49,781 nt of DNA from an uncultured Clostridia bacterium. Its GTDB lineage: Bacteria > Bacillota > Clostridia > Christensenellales > Borkfalkiaceae. The position numbers were made by a program, and so were the translations under genes. Positions 17,860 to 26,707 of the stretch are shown here, one piece after another (position 1 is the first letter of the stretch; every line of letters begins with the position of its first letter). The DNA is taken from contig CAKQME010000015.1 of assembly GCA_934254815.1 (NCBI GenBank), positions 1 through 49,781 on the forward strand. Reading direction: 5' to 3'. The notes beneath the pieces were generated by a model. The model was not told the DNA's origin, searched no databases, and saw only the letters and a program-made list of their open reading frames with translations.

Positions 17860-18920
17860 AATTTATACATATGGCAGACGTGCATCTCGGATCTAAAATG
17901 GAAGCCAGATTGCCGTCAGAAAAAGCAAAACAGCGCAGAGGAGAATTACGGGCGGCTTTTTTAAAAACCGTTGAGTTTGCCGCGCGAGAGAATGTAAAGG
18001 TCGTTCTTATAGCCGGCGATCTGTTCGACGGTAATAACCCTTTAAAAAAAGATAAAGAATTTTTTTACGATACGGTGAAGTCTTTTCCCGATATCGATTT
18101 TTTATATCTTCGCGGAAATCACGATGATGAGGGCGGCTATGAAGAAGAGTTGCCGAATTTGAAACTGTTTTCCGACGAGTGGACGGCTTATCGCTATGGC
18201 AGAGTTGTGTTTGCCGGTGTAGAGTTGACTTCTTCCAACGTCGAATCGCTTTATTCTTCGCTTTGTTTGAAAAACGAAGATATAAACATCGTTATTATGC
18301 ACGGAGAATGGAGCGACGGGGTAACTCAAAATAAAATAAACCTTGTGAGACTTAAAGATAAATATATCGATTATCTTGCGCTCGGACATATTCATACCGC
18401 TGCTGAAAAGAAACTCGGAGAGCGTGGAATTGCGGCTTATTCGGGGTGCCTTGAGGGGCGCGGTTTCGACGAATGTGGCGAAAAAGGATTTTATTTGTGC
18501 GAAGTGGACGAGGAAAGCGGAGAAATAGATAGAGAGTTTATTTCCGTTGCGACACGTCGTATAGATAAATATGAAATAGATATAAGCGGGCTTGTAAGTC
18601 CGTCTGAAATATATGCAAGAATAAGAGATACCGTAACGAGCGATAAAAGCGACCTTATACGAATAGAACTTATAGGCGACAAGGAATTTGACGACGAAAA
18701 TCTGTCAGACGATATTTTTTCGTATATAGGAGATAAGTATTATTTCGTGTCGGTTAAAGACAGAAGTTTAAGAAAGTTTTCTATTAAGGATTACGACGGC
18801 GATTTGTCGCTTGGCGGCGAATTTGTGCGCGAAGTTTTATCGTCGACTTTGCCTGATGAGCTTAAACAGAAAATCGTGTCCGTAGGAATGAAAGCACTCG
18901 GTGGGAGGGAGATAGACTGA
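17856..18920 (+). CDS. YhaO/SbcD-like DNA repair metallophosphoesterase
   Basis: Calcineurin-fold nuclease subunit related to SbcD/Mre11. Metal-binding motifs appear in order: MADVHLGS (about 6-13), IAGDLFDGNN (about 52-61), YLRGNHDD, VIMHGEWSD and LGHIHTAAEK. The 354 residues and the absence of the long SbcD cap match the Bacillus YhaO type. It begins inside the pseudouridine synthase stop and overlaps the following ATPase gene by one base (TGATG). The pair should form a nuclease-ATPase complex for processing DNA ends, by analogy with SbcCD. Confidence 0.88.
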   Translation: MKFIHMADVHLGSKMEARLPSEKAKQRRGELRAAFLKTVEFAARENVKVVLIAGDLFDGNNPLKKDKEFFYDTVKSFPDIDFLYLRGNHDDEGGYEEELPNLKLFSDEWTAYRYGRVVFAGVELTSSNVESLYSSLCLKNEDINIVIMHGEWSDGVTQNKINLVRLKDKYIDYLALGHIHTAAEKKLGERGIAAYSGCLEGRGFDECGEKGFYLCEVDEESGEIDREFISVATRRIDKYEIDISGLVSPSEIYARIRDTVTSDKSDLIRIELIGDKEFDDENLSDDIFSYIGDKYYFVSVKDRSLRKFSIKDYDGDLSLGGEFVREVLSSTLPDELKQKIVSVGMKALGGREID

Positions 18921-21439
18921 TGAAACTTATATCCTGTCACGTTGAAAATTACGGTGCGCTTGTAAACGTAAATTACGATTTTAAAAATGGACTTAACCCG
19001 ATAATAAAAGAAAACGGAGCAGGTAAAACCACACTCGCTTCGTTTATACGAGCTATGCTTTACGGCTTGCCGTCGACAAAGGCTAATTCAGCCGTTTTTA
19101 ATGACCGTGAGAGGTTTTATCCTTTCGGCGGCGGGAAATTCGGCGGCAATCTGACATTCGAGGCAAACGGGAATATTTATAAGACCGAACGCTTTTTCGA
19201 TAAAAAGAGCGCGGTTAAAGACGAATTAAAAATCTATGAAAACGGAAGAGAGATAAAACTTGGCGAAGAACTCGGTAAAGTTGTTTTCGGACTTGATGAA
19301 AAAACCTTTTCACGCACTGTGTTTTTCGGTAGCGACGGGAGCGAGCTTTTTGACGGAACGGGCGTAAAACTCGCGAATTTCGTCGACGATACCGACGGCG
19401 AAATAAGTTATGAAGAAGCGTTTAACGCTTTGACCGACGCGAGAAAAAAATATAAAGCTCTTCGAGGCGATGCTGGTGTTATTAAAGATTTGAAGAACAA
19501 AAAACGCGAAACCGAAGAAAAAATCGAATCGCTCGAAAGGTTAGAGAAGAGCGTTGGAGCGATGTATTCCGAAAAGAAACTTCGTGAAGAGAAAATATTC
19601 GAACTTAATCAACGCTATGAAAATGCCGTAAACTTCGAAACGATAAAAGCTAAACGCGCCAACCTTGATAAAGCTGTTGCCGAAGTAAACTCGAATAAAT
19701 ATAGACTTGACGAAATCCGTAAAAAGTATCCCTGCGGAATACCGTCAAGGGGTGAAATAGACGAAATAAACTATAAGCTTACCGATCTTGCGGCAAAGAA
19801 AAACGCGCTTGTAAACGAAAAACTTACTGCCGAGCAGGAATATAAACTGAATATTCTGGAAAAGGAATTTCGGGACGGCGAACTTCGCGAAAACGAACTT
19901 ATCGAAATCCGCAGACGCGTAGAATCCGCTGTGCAGAAAAACGCTGTGATAAAACAACTGAACGACGAGATAAAAGACGTTAATGCGGATCCGATAGCGA
20001 TAAAATTCGATAATTCTCCCGTTGACGGCGACGAATATGAACGAGCGATGAACGAGTTGAACGAGTTCCGCGAAGCTGAAGAAAAACGTCGGGTTTTATC
20101 CGACGGCGGCGCAAGCGTTGTTCCGATAGGTAAAAAGAAATCGGGCGCAAAGCGTGTTTTTGTATCGATAGGTATATTGTCTGTTATAGTCGGCGTGTGT
20201 CTGATGTTTGTAAATATGTATGCCGGCATAGTTTTGACGGCGTTTGGGGTAATTACGGCAATAATGTCGCTTGCTGGCTTTAAACCGAAAAAAGGCGATG
20301 TGACGAAAGAATATGCAGAACTTACCGCTAAATGTAATTTGCTTAAAAATTCTGTTGCGGAATTTACCGTAAAACACGGTTACAGTTCAAGAGACGGAGT
20401 ATTCGTTTCGTTTTCAAAACTCACTGATGACCTCGAAAGATATGCCGCGATTTTAGAGAAACGCGAGATTAAGACAGCCGAGAGAGATAAACTGGCAAGA
20501 GAAAAGCAAGACGAAGAAGCGGATCTTAACAAATTGTTTTCGTACTACGGAATAAATGAATCGCTTTTATCCGAAGCGGCAGATAAACTTTCCGAAAAAT
20601 GCAGAACGCTTACGCTTTTAAGAGAAGAGAGGATTACTCGCAGGCGTAACGCCGAAAAACTCGGAGAAGAAATTACGGATATACAAAATTTTGTTACACG
20701 TTTTATCGAGGCGTATAAATTTCAGGGAAGAGATTTGAAAACGTTTGCAGGTGAAATTGCCGATGATAGAGCCGAAGCCGAAAGTTTAAAGAGAAGAAAT
20801 GCGGCTTTGGAACAGGAAATAGCGGGGTATCGGTCGGTAAGCGATGATATCGAAACCCGCGAAACCGCAACAAAAGAAGAATTGTATAATGAGCTGAAAG
20901 CCGAAACGAACAGATTAGCCGCGTTAAAAAGCGAGATAACTATAGACGAAGCTTCGCTTGAAGAGTTACCTGACGCTAAAAGTTTGCTTGACGGAATAAA
21001 CGAAGAACTGTCGTCGGCTGAAGAAAAGTATTCCGTGATTTGTTACGCGCAGGAATTTTTGGAAAAAGCCGAGCGTAAACTTAGAGATGAATACGTCGCG
21101 CCCGTTCGCGGAGCTTTTGAAAAATACGCATCGGTTATCGAAAAAGCTTTGGGTGAAAACGTGGAAATGGATAAAGATTTCAACGTAAGTTTTGAGCGAA
21201 ACGGAGAGCTACATAGCGAGAAACATTTCAGCGCAGGGCAACGTGCGGTAATAGATTTGTGTTTGCGACTGGCAATTGCCGATAACGTATTTAAAAACGA
21301 AAACCCGTTTATTATTTTAGACGATCCGTTCGTCGCGTTGGACGAGGAACATTTATCTAAGACAAAATCGGTACTTGCAGATTTAGCCGAGAGTCGACAA
21401 ATCTTATATTTTACTTGTCATCACTCGCGCATGTTATGA
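18920..21439 (+). CDS. YhaN-like SMC/Rad50-type ATPase
   Basis: Partner of the upstream nuclease. The N terminus carries the Walker A region KENGAGKTTLASF (about 30-42), with Lys where the first P-loop Gly often is, as seen in the YhaN group. Long coiled-coil segments rich in Glu/Lys flank a central hydrophobic pair near 413-455 (VSIGILSVIVGVCLMFV and GIVLTAFGVITAIMSLAG), the membrane-like insert known from YhaN proteins. The C-terminal half ATPase has the signature FSAGQRAVIDLCLRLA and Walker B FIILDDPFVALD, then a switch His in YFTCHHS. The length is 839 residues. A strong GGGAGGGAG precedes the start. A terminator closes the operon. Confidence 0.88.
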   Translation: MKLISCHVENYGALVNVNYDFKNGLNPIIKENGAGKTTLASFIRAMLYGLPSTKANSAVFNDRERFYPFGGGKFGGNLTFEANGNIYKTERFFDKKSAVKDELKIYENGREIKLGEELGKVVFGLDEKTFSRTVFFGSDGSELFDGTGVKLANFVDDTDGEISYEEAFNALTDARKKYKALRGDAGVIKDLKNKKRETEEKIESLERLEKSVGAMYSEKKLREEKIFELNQRYENAVNFETIKAKRANLDKAVAEVNSNKYRLDEIRKKYPCGIPSRGEIDEINYKLTDLAAKKNALVNEKLTAEQEYKLNILEKEFRDGELRENELIEIRRRVESAVQKNAVIKQLNDEIKDVNADPIAIKFDNSPVDGDEYERAMNELNEFREAEEKRRVLSDGGASVVPIGKKKSGAKRVFVSIGILSVIVGVCLMFVNMYAGIVLTAFGVITAIMSLAGFKPKKGDVTKEYAELTAKCNLLKNSVAEFTVKHGYSSRDGVFVSFSKLTDDLERYAAILEKREIKTAERDKLAREKQDEEADLNKLFSYYGINESLLSEAADKLSEKCRTLTLLREERITRRRNAEKLGEEITDIQNFVTRFIEAYKFQGRDLKTFAGEIADDRAEAESLKRRNAALEQEIAGYRSVSDDIETRETATKEELYNELKAETNRLAALKSEITIDEASLEELPDAKSLLDGINEELSSAEEKYSVICYAQEFLEKAERKLRDEYVAPVRGAFEKYASVIEKALGENVEMDKDFNVSFERNGELHSEKHFSAGQRAVIDLCLRLAIADNVFKNENPFIILDDPFVALDEEHLSKTKSVLADLAESRQILYFTCHHSRML

Positions 21440-21444
21440 TGATA

Positions 21445-21477
21445 TAAACCCCGCAGGCGTTCCGCCTGCGGGGTTTA
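21445..21477. terminator. Strong hairpin terminator after yhaN
   Basis: Perfect 15-bp, GC-rich stem (21445-21459 with 21463-21477) with a 3-base loop, five bases after the yhaN stop. The T tract on the plus strand is short, but stem strength and position support termination. Confidence 0.75.
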
Positions 21478-21503
21478 CTCTGTTAGCTATAAGCTTCTTT
21501 AAA

Positions 21504-21656
21504 ATGTATTATAAAATATTTGCAGAAAGTTTAAAAGAACTTGTCGGAGATAAAAGTGCTAATTATGTTGCTAAGCCAATTTGGTTGCTACAACAGACGT
21601 TGTGTAATATAAACGCAATCAACGAGAAATCGGGCTGGGAAACTCATGTAAGGTAG
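21504..21656 (+). pseudogene. Possible 50-residue protein or gene remnant
   Basis: An ATG frame of 50 codons begins with MYYKIFAESLKELVGDKSAN and continues with a Trp/Leu/Gln-containing helical stretch. It ends at TAG 21654-21656. A different frame across the stop (from about 21647) continues as KVADYFGEDIDYMVKKII, which reads like the natural end of a small protein. The pattern suggests a frameshifted remnant, not a working gene. No clear ribosome site precedes the ATG. I do not recognise the family. The rest of 21478-21738 shows nothing else I can support. Confidence 0.3.
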
Positions 21657-21732
21657 CAGATTATTTCGGTGAAGATATAGATTATATGGTGAAAAAAATA
21701 ATATTTAACTTTGTTTTGGGTATATCTTCGTA

Positions 21733-21774
21733 AAAACTACGCCCCGAAAGTCGAGTAAATGACTTTCGGGGCGT
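21733..21774 (-). terminator. Intrinsic terminator of the glycan-locus AraC gene
   Basis: Perfect 14-bp stem (21739-21752 with 21761-21774) and 8-base loop. On the minus strand it is followed by a T run (complement of the A run 21733-21737). It lies 16 bases beyond the AraC stop. Confidence 0.8.
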
Positions 21775-21789
21775 GGGATATTCAGAGAT

Positions 21790-22548
21790 TTATTGTGATT
21801 TGTATCTTTTTCTGTATTCAGACGGGCTGATATTATATTGTTTTTTAAATACTCTTGAAAAGTAGAATTGATCCTGAAATCCGCATTTTTCGGCAATTTC
21901 TGAAATCGAACAATCATTGTCTATTTTGTACGATAAAAATTTTACGGAGTATTCTATTCTTTTCTTTGTTAAAAATTGTGACGGCGAAATGCCGTAAGCT
22001 TCAATAAATTGTCTCTGTAAATATTTTTTCGAATAGTTAAGATCCTGATATGCCGCAGTAATTGTAAAGAATGGATCTGTAAAGTTTGAAATAACCCTGT
22101 TTTCTATCGTTTTGACAGTAAGTGGTATTTGTCGACTTTCGGTCAGTGAGTCGATAATCGACGTTATAAGGTTTACTATATTTGAAATAATTTCATCGTC
22201 ACGGTTTATTCTATGAAAAAATTTATATGCAAGATTGAAAATCGAAAAAATGTCTAAGGCATCGGTGTTTTTTGAGTTTTCTAAAGATATGATGAATGGC
22301 TCTTTATTTTTAGGCGTCCAATCGGTTATAGTCATATTTATATTTTTAAAGCCTTTTTCAGGAAAGTTTTGGTGTAATGTATTCGGGGGAATTAAGATTA
22401 TATCGCCTTTAAAATATTTGACAGATTGATTAGGGAACTGAAAGACCCCTCGCCCCGAAATAACATATAAAATTTCCCAATAGCAATGTGAGTGCATATC
22501 GAAATTTTGTATTTCCGAATATTTTTCGATAAAGTTGATAGTTACCAT
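21790..22548 (-). CDS. AraC-family regulator of the glycan-capture locus
   Basis: A 252-residue regulator. The N-terminal cupin half has NFDMHSHCYWEILYVISGRG (about 15-34) and GDIILIPPNTLHQNFP. The C-terminal DNA-binding half (about 150-250) has NYSKKYLQRQFIEAYGISPS, then the second helix-turn-helix CSISEIAEKCGFQDQFYFSR and NISPSEYRKRYKSQ. GGAG is six bases upstream of the ATG at 22548. It is divergent from the ABC permease genes, the usual position for the activator of such a transporter. The inducer is unknown. It shares fold but little sequence with the other AraC protein in the window, so the two loci probably answer to different sugars. Confidence 0.88.
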   Translation of the reverse strand: MVTINFIEKYSEIQNFDMHSHCYWEILYVISGRGVFQFPNQSVKYFKGDIILIPPNTLHQNFPEKGFKNINMTITDWTPKNKEPFIISLENSKNTDALDIFSIFNLAYKFFHRINRDDEIISNIVNLITSIIDSLTESRQIPLTVKTIENRVISNFTDPFFTITAAYQDLNYSKKYLQRQFIEAYGISPSQFLTKKRIEYSVKFLSYKIDNDCSISEIAEKCGFQDQFYFSRVFKKQYNISPSEYRKRYKSQ

Positions 22549-22574
22549 TACATTCTCCGCATATATTTTTCAAT

Positions 22575-22603
22575 ATTATAATTTATACAGTAAATTTTGT
22601 CAA
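22575..22603 (-). promoter_or_regulatory. Consensus promoter of the AraC regulator
   Basis: On the minus strand TTGACA (22603-22598), a 17-base spacer, and TATAAT (22580-22575), both hexamers exact. The regulator is therefore likely expressed constitutively at some level. Confidence 0.8.
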
Positions 22604-22663
22604 CAAATATATATCGAAACCCTAATCAAACAGTTAACAATTGTATAAAAAAGTGCCAAAAGT

Positions 22664-22690
22664 CCATAAACTTGTTCTATAAGTGTATGG
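22664..22690. promoter_or_regulatory. Candidate AraC operator at the transporter promoter
   Basis: Inverted repeat CCATAAACTT (22664-22673) and AAGTGTATGG (22681-22690), nine of ten positions complementary, with a 7-base centre. It lies directly upstream of, and touches, the -35 region expected for the -10 at 22711, where an AraC-type activator would bind. Linking it to this regulator is inference. Confidence 0.5.
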
Positions 22691-22716
22691 ATTTAATTAT
22701 TTTTAAATGTTATAAT
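22688..22716 (+). promoter_or_regulatory. Promoter of the ABC transporter and surface-protein operon
   Basis: TATAAT at 22711-22716 with a TG extension one base before it. No good -35 is present (TGGATT at 22688-22693 at 17-base spacing), a pattern expected of an activator-dependent promoter. Confidence 0.5.
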
Positions 22717-22751
22717 TTTTTCAGAATTATATCTGTTTGTAGGTGATAAAA

Positions 22752-23720
22752 ATGGTGAGACAAAGGAAAATTACAAACGACAAAAGCGAAATAATAACGC
22801 AAAATCACTTGAAAATAAGCGGTAAAAATGTATTTAAAGGCAATATTCCTTTTTATATAATTATATTACCTACGTTGTTGATTGTGTTGCTTTTTCGCTA
22901 TTTGCCGATGTTCGGGCTCATACTTGCATTTAAAGATTATAAGCCGAAATTGGGTATCATAGGTAGTCCATGGGCTGCTTCTTACGGTTTTGCAAACTTT
23001 ATTGAGGTTTTTAAGACTCCGGCGTTTGCTCAGGCTATCTGGAATACGTTTTATATCAATGCGCTGGCATTACTTATCGAGTTTCCCGCGCCGATTATTT
23101 TCGCGTTGTTGTTGACCGAAGTAAAAAATAAATACTTTAAAAAGACAGTGCAGACTATAAGTTATCTTCCTCACTTTTTATCGTGCGCCGCGGTAACTGG
23201 TATAGTAAATTCATTATTGAATACTTATGGGCTTCTTAATAGCTTTCTGATGAAATTCGGAATGGATCCCGTATATTTATTAAAGGATAAAAGTGCATTT
23301 TTGCCTACATATCTGATTACCAGCGTGTGGCAGAGTGTAGGTTGGAGTTCCATAATATATCTTGCCACAATTGTCGGAATAAATCCGGATTTATATGAAG
23401 CCGCATCTATTGACGGGGCGACGAGATTTAAGCAAGTTTGGCATATTACATTACCCGGTTTGTTGCCTACGGCGATGATATTGTTGATTCTGAGAACGGG
23501 ATCAATGTTTTCATCTAACTTTGAGTTGGTGTACGGTTTACAGAATCAGGTTGCATGGACGCAGGAAGTAATTTCTACGGCAGTATATAAATACGGTATC
23601 GGGCAAGGCGAATATTCGTTGAGTACAGCACTAGGACTTATGCAGGGCTTGGTTGCGCTGGCGTTGACTTTTTCGGTAAATAAAATTTCCGATAAAGTAA
23701 GTAATATTTCAATGTGGTGA
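22752..23720 (+). CDS. ABC sugar transporter permease, LplB type
   Basis: Integral membrane permease of the carbohydrate-uptake-1 ABC family, close to LplB of Firmicutes oligosaccharide importers. An N-terminal basic stretch is followed by about six hydrophobic segments (first FYIIILPTLLIVLLFRYLPM). The EAA loop that docks the ATPase is EAASIDGATRFKQVWHITLP (about residues 213-232 from the chosen start). The chosen ATG at 22752 has AGGTG six bases upstream. A GTG at 22743 is in frame but sits in that ribosome site. First gene of the operon. No ATP-binding subunit is encoded here, so a shared MsmX-like ATPase elsewhere is expected. Confidence 0.92.
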   Translation: MVRQRKITNDKSEIITQNHLKISGKNVFKGNIPFYIIILPTLLIVLLFRYLPMFGLILAFKDYKPKLGIIGSPWAASYGFANFIEVFKTPAFAQAIWNTFYINALALLIEFPAPIIFALLLTEVKNKYFKKTVQTISYLPHFLSCAAVTGIVNSLLNTYGLLNSFLMKFGMDPVYLLKDKSAFLPTYLITSVWQSVGWSSIIYLATIVGINPDLYEAASIDGATRFKQVWHITLPGLLPTAMILLILRTGSMFSSNFELVYGLQNQVAWTQEVISTAVYKYGIGQGEYSLSTALGLMQGLVALALTFSVNKISDKVSNISMW

Positions 23721-23731
23721 GGTGTGAAGAG

Positions 23732-24664
23732 ATGCAGAAAGCGAGTTTTGCTAAAATTAAAAAAGTTTCGAGAGATACCGTAGGAAGAAAAGTATTTAGG
23801 ATAATCAATGCGATAATTCTTATAGTGGTGTCGATAACATTTGTTTGTCCTTATTTGAATATACTTGCGAAAGCGTTGAATAAATCCAAGGATACCATGC
23901 TTGGTGGAATTACTTTTTATCCCAGAGCATTTACATGGGATAATTTCGATATAATCATAAAAGATCCTGGTATATGGTCGGGCTTTAAAATTACGCTCGC
24001 AAGGGTTATAACCGGAACGTTTGTGTCTTTGCTTCTTGATTATTCGGCGGCATATGTTTTATTGCGTAAAAATTTGAAATTTAAACGCGGGATAATATTG
24101 TTTTTAACTATACCGATGTTTATCGGAGGCGGACTTATTTCTGAATTTATTATTTACGCTAAGCTCGGCGTTTATAATACATTTTTGGTATATATTTTGC
24201 CGACGTCTTTCAGCTTTTACAATATGGTGGTCATGCGCACATATTTGCAGGGTATACCCGAATCGCTTATGGAATCTGCCAGACTTGACGGCGCGGGTGA
24301 ATTTACGGTACTTTTTAAAATAATGCTGCCGTTATCGATGCCGATTATTGCTACCGTTGCGTTGTGGTTAGCAGTCGCGCATTGGAATAACTGGACCGAT
24401 ACTTTGTATTTCATAAAAGATAAAAGCTTGTATACGATGCAATATTATCTTCAGCTTGCCATAAAAGAAGCCGACACGCTTCAAAAAATAATAGCCGACG
24501 CCATTGCTACTGGTAGACCTTTAGGTGATATCAATTCTGATATTTCAGGCGAGTCTTTGCAGGCGGCGCAAATGATAGTCACAACGTTGCCCATACTTAT
24601 GGTGTATCCGTTTGTTCAGAAATACTTTATGTCCGGCGTTATGCTCGGAAGTGTAAAAGAATAA
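23732..24664 (+). CDS. ABC sugar transporter permease, YtcP type
   Basis: Second permease, CUT1 family, forming a heterodimer with the preceding LplB-like subunit. Hydrophobic segments begin with IINAIILIVVSITFVCPYLNI, and an EAA-type loop is visible as ESLMESARLDGAGEFTVLFK then IMLPLSMPI. The C terminus KYFMSGVMLGSVKE is the usual YtcP-like ending. The start at 23732 is preceded by GAGGTG at seven bases. A GTG at 23714 inside the previous coding end is in frame but less likely. The 11-base gap to the first permease indicates one transcript. Confidence 0.92.
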   Translation: MQKASFAKIKKVSRDTVGRKVFRIINAIILIVVSITFVCPYLNILAKALNKSKDTMLGGITFYPRAFTWDNFDIIIKDPGIWSGFKITLARVITGTFVSLLLDYSAAYVLLRKNLKFKRGIILFLTIPMFIGGGLISEFIIYAKLGVYNTFLVYILPTSFSFYNMVVMRTYLQGIPESLMESARLDGAGEFTVLFKIMLPLSMPIIATVALWLAVAHWNNWTDTLYFIKDKSLYTMQYYLQLAIKEADTLQKIIADAIATGRPLGDINSDISGESLQAAQMIVTTLPILMVYPFVQKYFMSGVMLGSVKE

Positions 24665-24695
24665 TAAATTAAAATAAAAACACAGGAGTGATGTT

Positions 24696-26690
24696 ATGAA
24701 AAAAATATTTAGATCGATAATAGCGGTAGGGATAATGTTCTCGTTGACATTGTCTGTTGCCGGTTGTAAAAAAGACACACCGGCAGACGCAATAAACGCT
24801 GATTACGAATGGCTCGATTCAACGTATACCGATACGTCTGACTTGTCGGATTACGCAGGTAAAAATCAGATGAGTTTAGTTGCCTGGAATGTTACGGGTG
24901 AGGGCGGCAGTAAGCAATATACTTCATCCGAAAACATTGTTTACGATGAAATTAAACGTGTTACGGGCGTAACCATCAGTGACAAATCTTTTGATAACGG
25001 CGGAATGTTGGCAGATGTTAAATATACGCAGCTGCTTGCAACTAACGATTTGCCCGATATAGCGTATGGATCGGGTTGGATTGATACCGACGCGGTTTAC
25101 GATTTAACTGATTTAATTGACAAGTATTGTCCCACTATAAAATCGCGTATGCCTAAATACGTCTGGAATAATACACAGGTCAACGGCGGACAGAAAGGCA
25201 AAGTTTACGGTATTCCGACAGGTCTTGGAAATATCGGATTATCGCAGGTTGATCCACTTGCGAGCAGCGATAAAACATTTATGTTTGAATTCGCAAACGA
25301 GTATTATCCATATATAGTTGTCAGAGACGATATACTTAAAGAAGCTTATCCCGATGCAAAAACAGCTGATGAAATCGATGAATTATTTGCGAAAAACGGA
25401 AAATTTACCGAGGAAGAATTATTCGATGTTGAAATAACTTCCGCCGAACAGTTCCGTACCGAGTTTTTACCCAAAATAGCTAAAGTAATAAAAACTACGA
25501 AAAGAGCGGACGGAAGTTATAAGTATCAGATTACAGATAACCGTTGGGTTGAGCCTATGCTTATTACCGAAGGTCAGGACAATGATAACTGGTCGTTCCT
25601 CGGCGTTACCATTCCTAAACTTCTCGGCGCGACAGGTACGCATTACAACACATATTTTTCTTACTGGGACGCGCAAACGCAACAAGTAGAGCTTATGATG
25701 GCTCAGGACTATTATAAGCAAGAAGTATACGAATGGGCAAAATTGATAGCCGAAGGCAATAAAATCAAAAAAGAAACCAAAGGTAAAGGCGAATATCTTG
25801 TTTCTGACGATGGTATGGACAGACCGCATGCGACCATTCAGCAAGAGCTTAACAGCGGATATCAGGCTATAGGCTATATGTCGTCGATGTTGCCGTCGGG
25901 TAATCAGGCCACTTATACAAGCATTAACGGTGAAACCGAAACAGTAAAATACAGAAAGGTTTATCTTAAAATCGAAAAGGACGATCGGTTTGAATTTATG
26001 GGTTCCGGCGAAGCTGCGGTCGATTCCGTAATGATATTCAAAGACAGCGTATCCGAAGATAAACTCCCGCAAATACTTATGTGGCTTGATTATCAATGTT
26101 CGCGTCTTGCCGATAAATTATATGCATGGGGATCGCGCAGTGCCGGTTTGTTTGAAGAAAACGCTGGTATCAGAACTTACAAAAATGAAGAATTAGCTAA
26201 CCAGATGGTGTATTCGACCGCGACTATGGGCGGACAGGTTCAAAAGTATAATCTTTCAAACGGCACTTTGACGTCGGTGCAACCTGTATTTCCGTTCTTT
26301 TACGCAGCAGGTAGCGTGGATCATCCGAAATGTAGTTACGATTTAAGTAAAATGACAGGGCTTTCAACATCATATTTTTCATCGGCTGTAGTGTGTACCG
26401 AGAAAAATAAGGAGTTTGTAGGGGTGGCAAAACGTCCGGGATTTTATTTTTGGACTGCCAGCGATATGGAAGACGCGCCAAAACTTTTCTCGAAAAGAAA
26501 ACTCGTGGAAGATCAGTTGACGAAAATCTTGCTTGCCGGAGGTTCGCAATCGCAATTCGACGCGGCTTATTCGGAACTTGATAAAATATTGAATAACGTT
26601 GGTTGGACGGATAGTTTCTTCCATGGTAAATTTACGAATAAGTTTTTGGAGTACAATCAGGATTATCTTGATAAATTCTATAAAAAGTAA
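24696..26690 (+). CDS. Extracellular solute-binding lipoprotein of the ABC importer
   Basis: Large (664 residues) LplA-type sugar-binding protein anchored by lipid on the outer face of the membrane. A signal peptide with a Lys-rich start, a hydrophobic core and the lipobox VAGC places the lipidated Cys at about residue 24. LspA from this window would process it. The mature part has the usual Firmicutes oligosaccharide-binding layout: LLATNDLPDIAYGSG, VYGIPTGLGN, and ending with DKILNNVGWTD and a Tyr/Lys-rich tail. Size and partners suggest an oligosaccharide, not a monosaccharide. The exact ligand cannot be read. AGGAGTG precedes the ATG. The next exported protein starts 17 bases after its stop, a strong sign of cotranscription. 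Confidence 0.9.
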   Translation: MKKIFRSIIAVGIMFSLTLSVAGCKKDTPADAINADYEWLDSTYTDTSDLSDYAGKNQMSLVAWNVTGEGGSKQYTSSENIVYDEIKRVTGVTISDKSFDNGGMLADVKYTQLLATNDLPDIAYGSGWIDTDAVYDLTDLIDKYCPTIKSRMPKYVWNNTQVNGGQKGKVYGIPTGLGNIGLSQVDPLASSDKTFMFEFANEYYPYIVVRDDILKEAYPDAKTADEIDELFAKNGKFTEEELFDVEITSAEQFRTEFLPKIAKVIKTTKRADGSYKYQITDNRWVEPMLITEGQDNDNWSFLGVTIPKLLGATGTHYNTYFSYWDAQTQQVELMMAQDYYKQEVYEWAKLIAEGNKIKKETKGKGEYLVSDDGMDRPHATIQQELNSGYQAIGYMSSMLPSGNQATYTSINGETETVKYRKVYLKIEKDDRFEFMGSGEAAVDSVMIFKDSVSEDKLPQILMWLDYQCSRLADKLYAWGSRSAGLFEENAGIRTYKNEELANQMVYSTATMGGQVQKYNLSNGTLTSVQPVFPFFYAAGSVDHPKCSYDLSKMTGLSTSYFSSAVVCTEKNKEFVGVAKRPGFYFWTASDMEDAPKLFSKRKLVEDQLTKILLAGGSQSQFDAAYSELDKILNNVGWTDSFFHGKFTNKFLEYNQDYLDKFYKK

Positions 26691-26707
26691 AATTGCAGGG
26701 GAAATAG

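Noticed and set aside
21445..21774. Two GC-rich hairpins as a repeat pair
   Set aside because: Their sequences differ and each sits right after a stop codon, so they are ordinary terminators of yhaN and of the AraC gene.
22752..26690. An incomplete or broken ABC transporter because no ATPase is present
   Set aside because: Importers of this LplB/YtcP type normally lack a linked ATPase and use a shared one encoded elsewhere.
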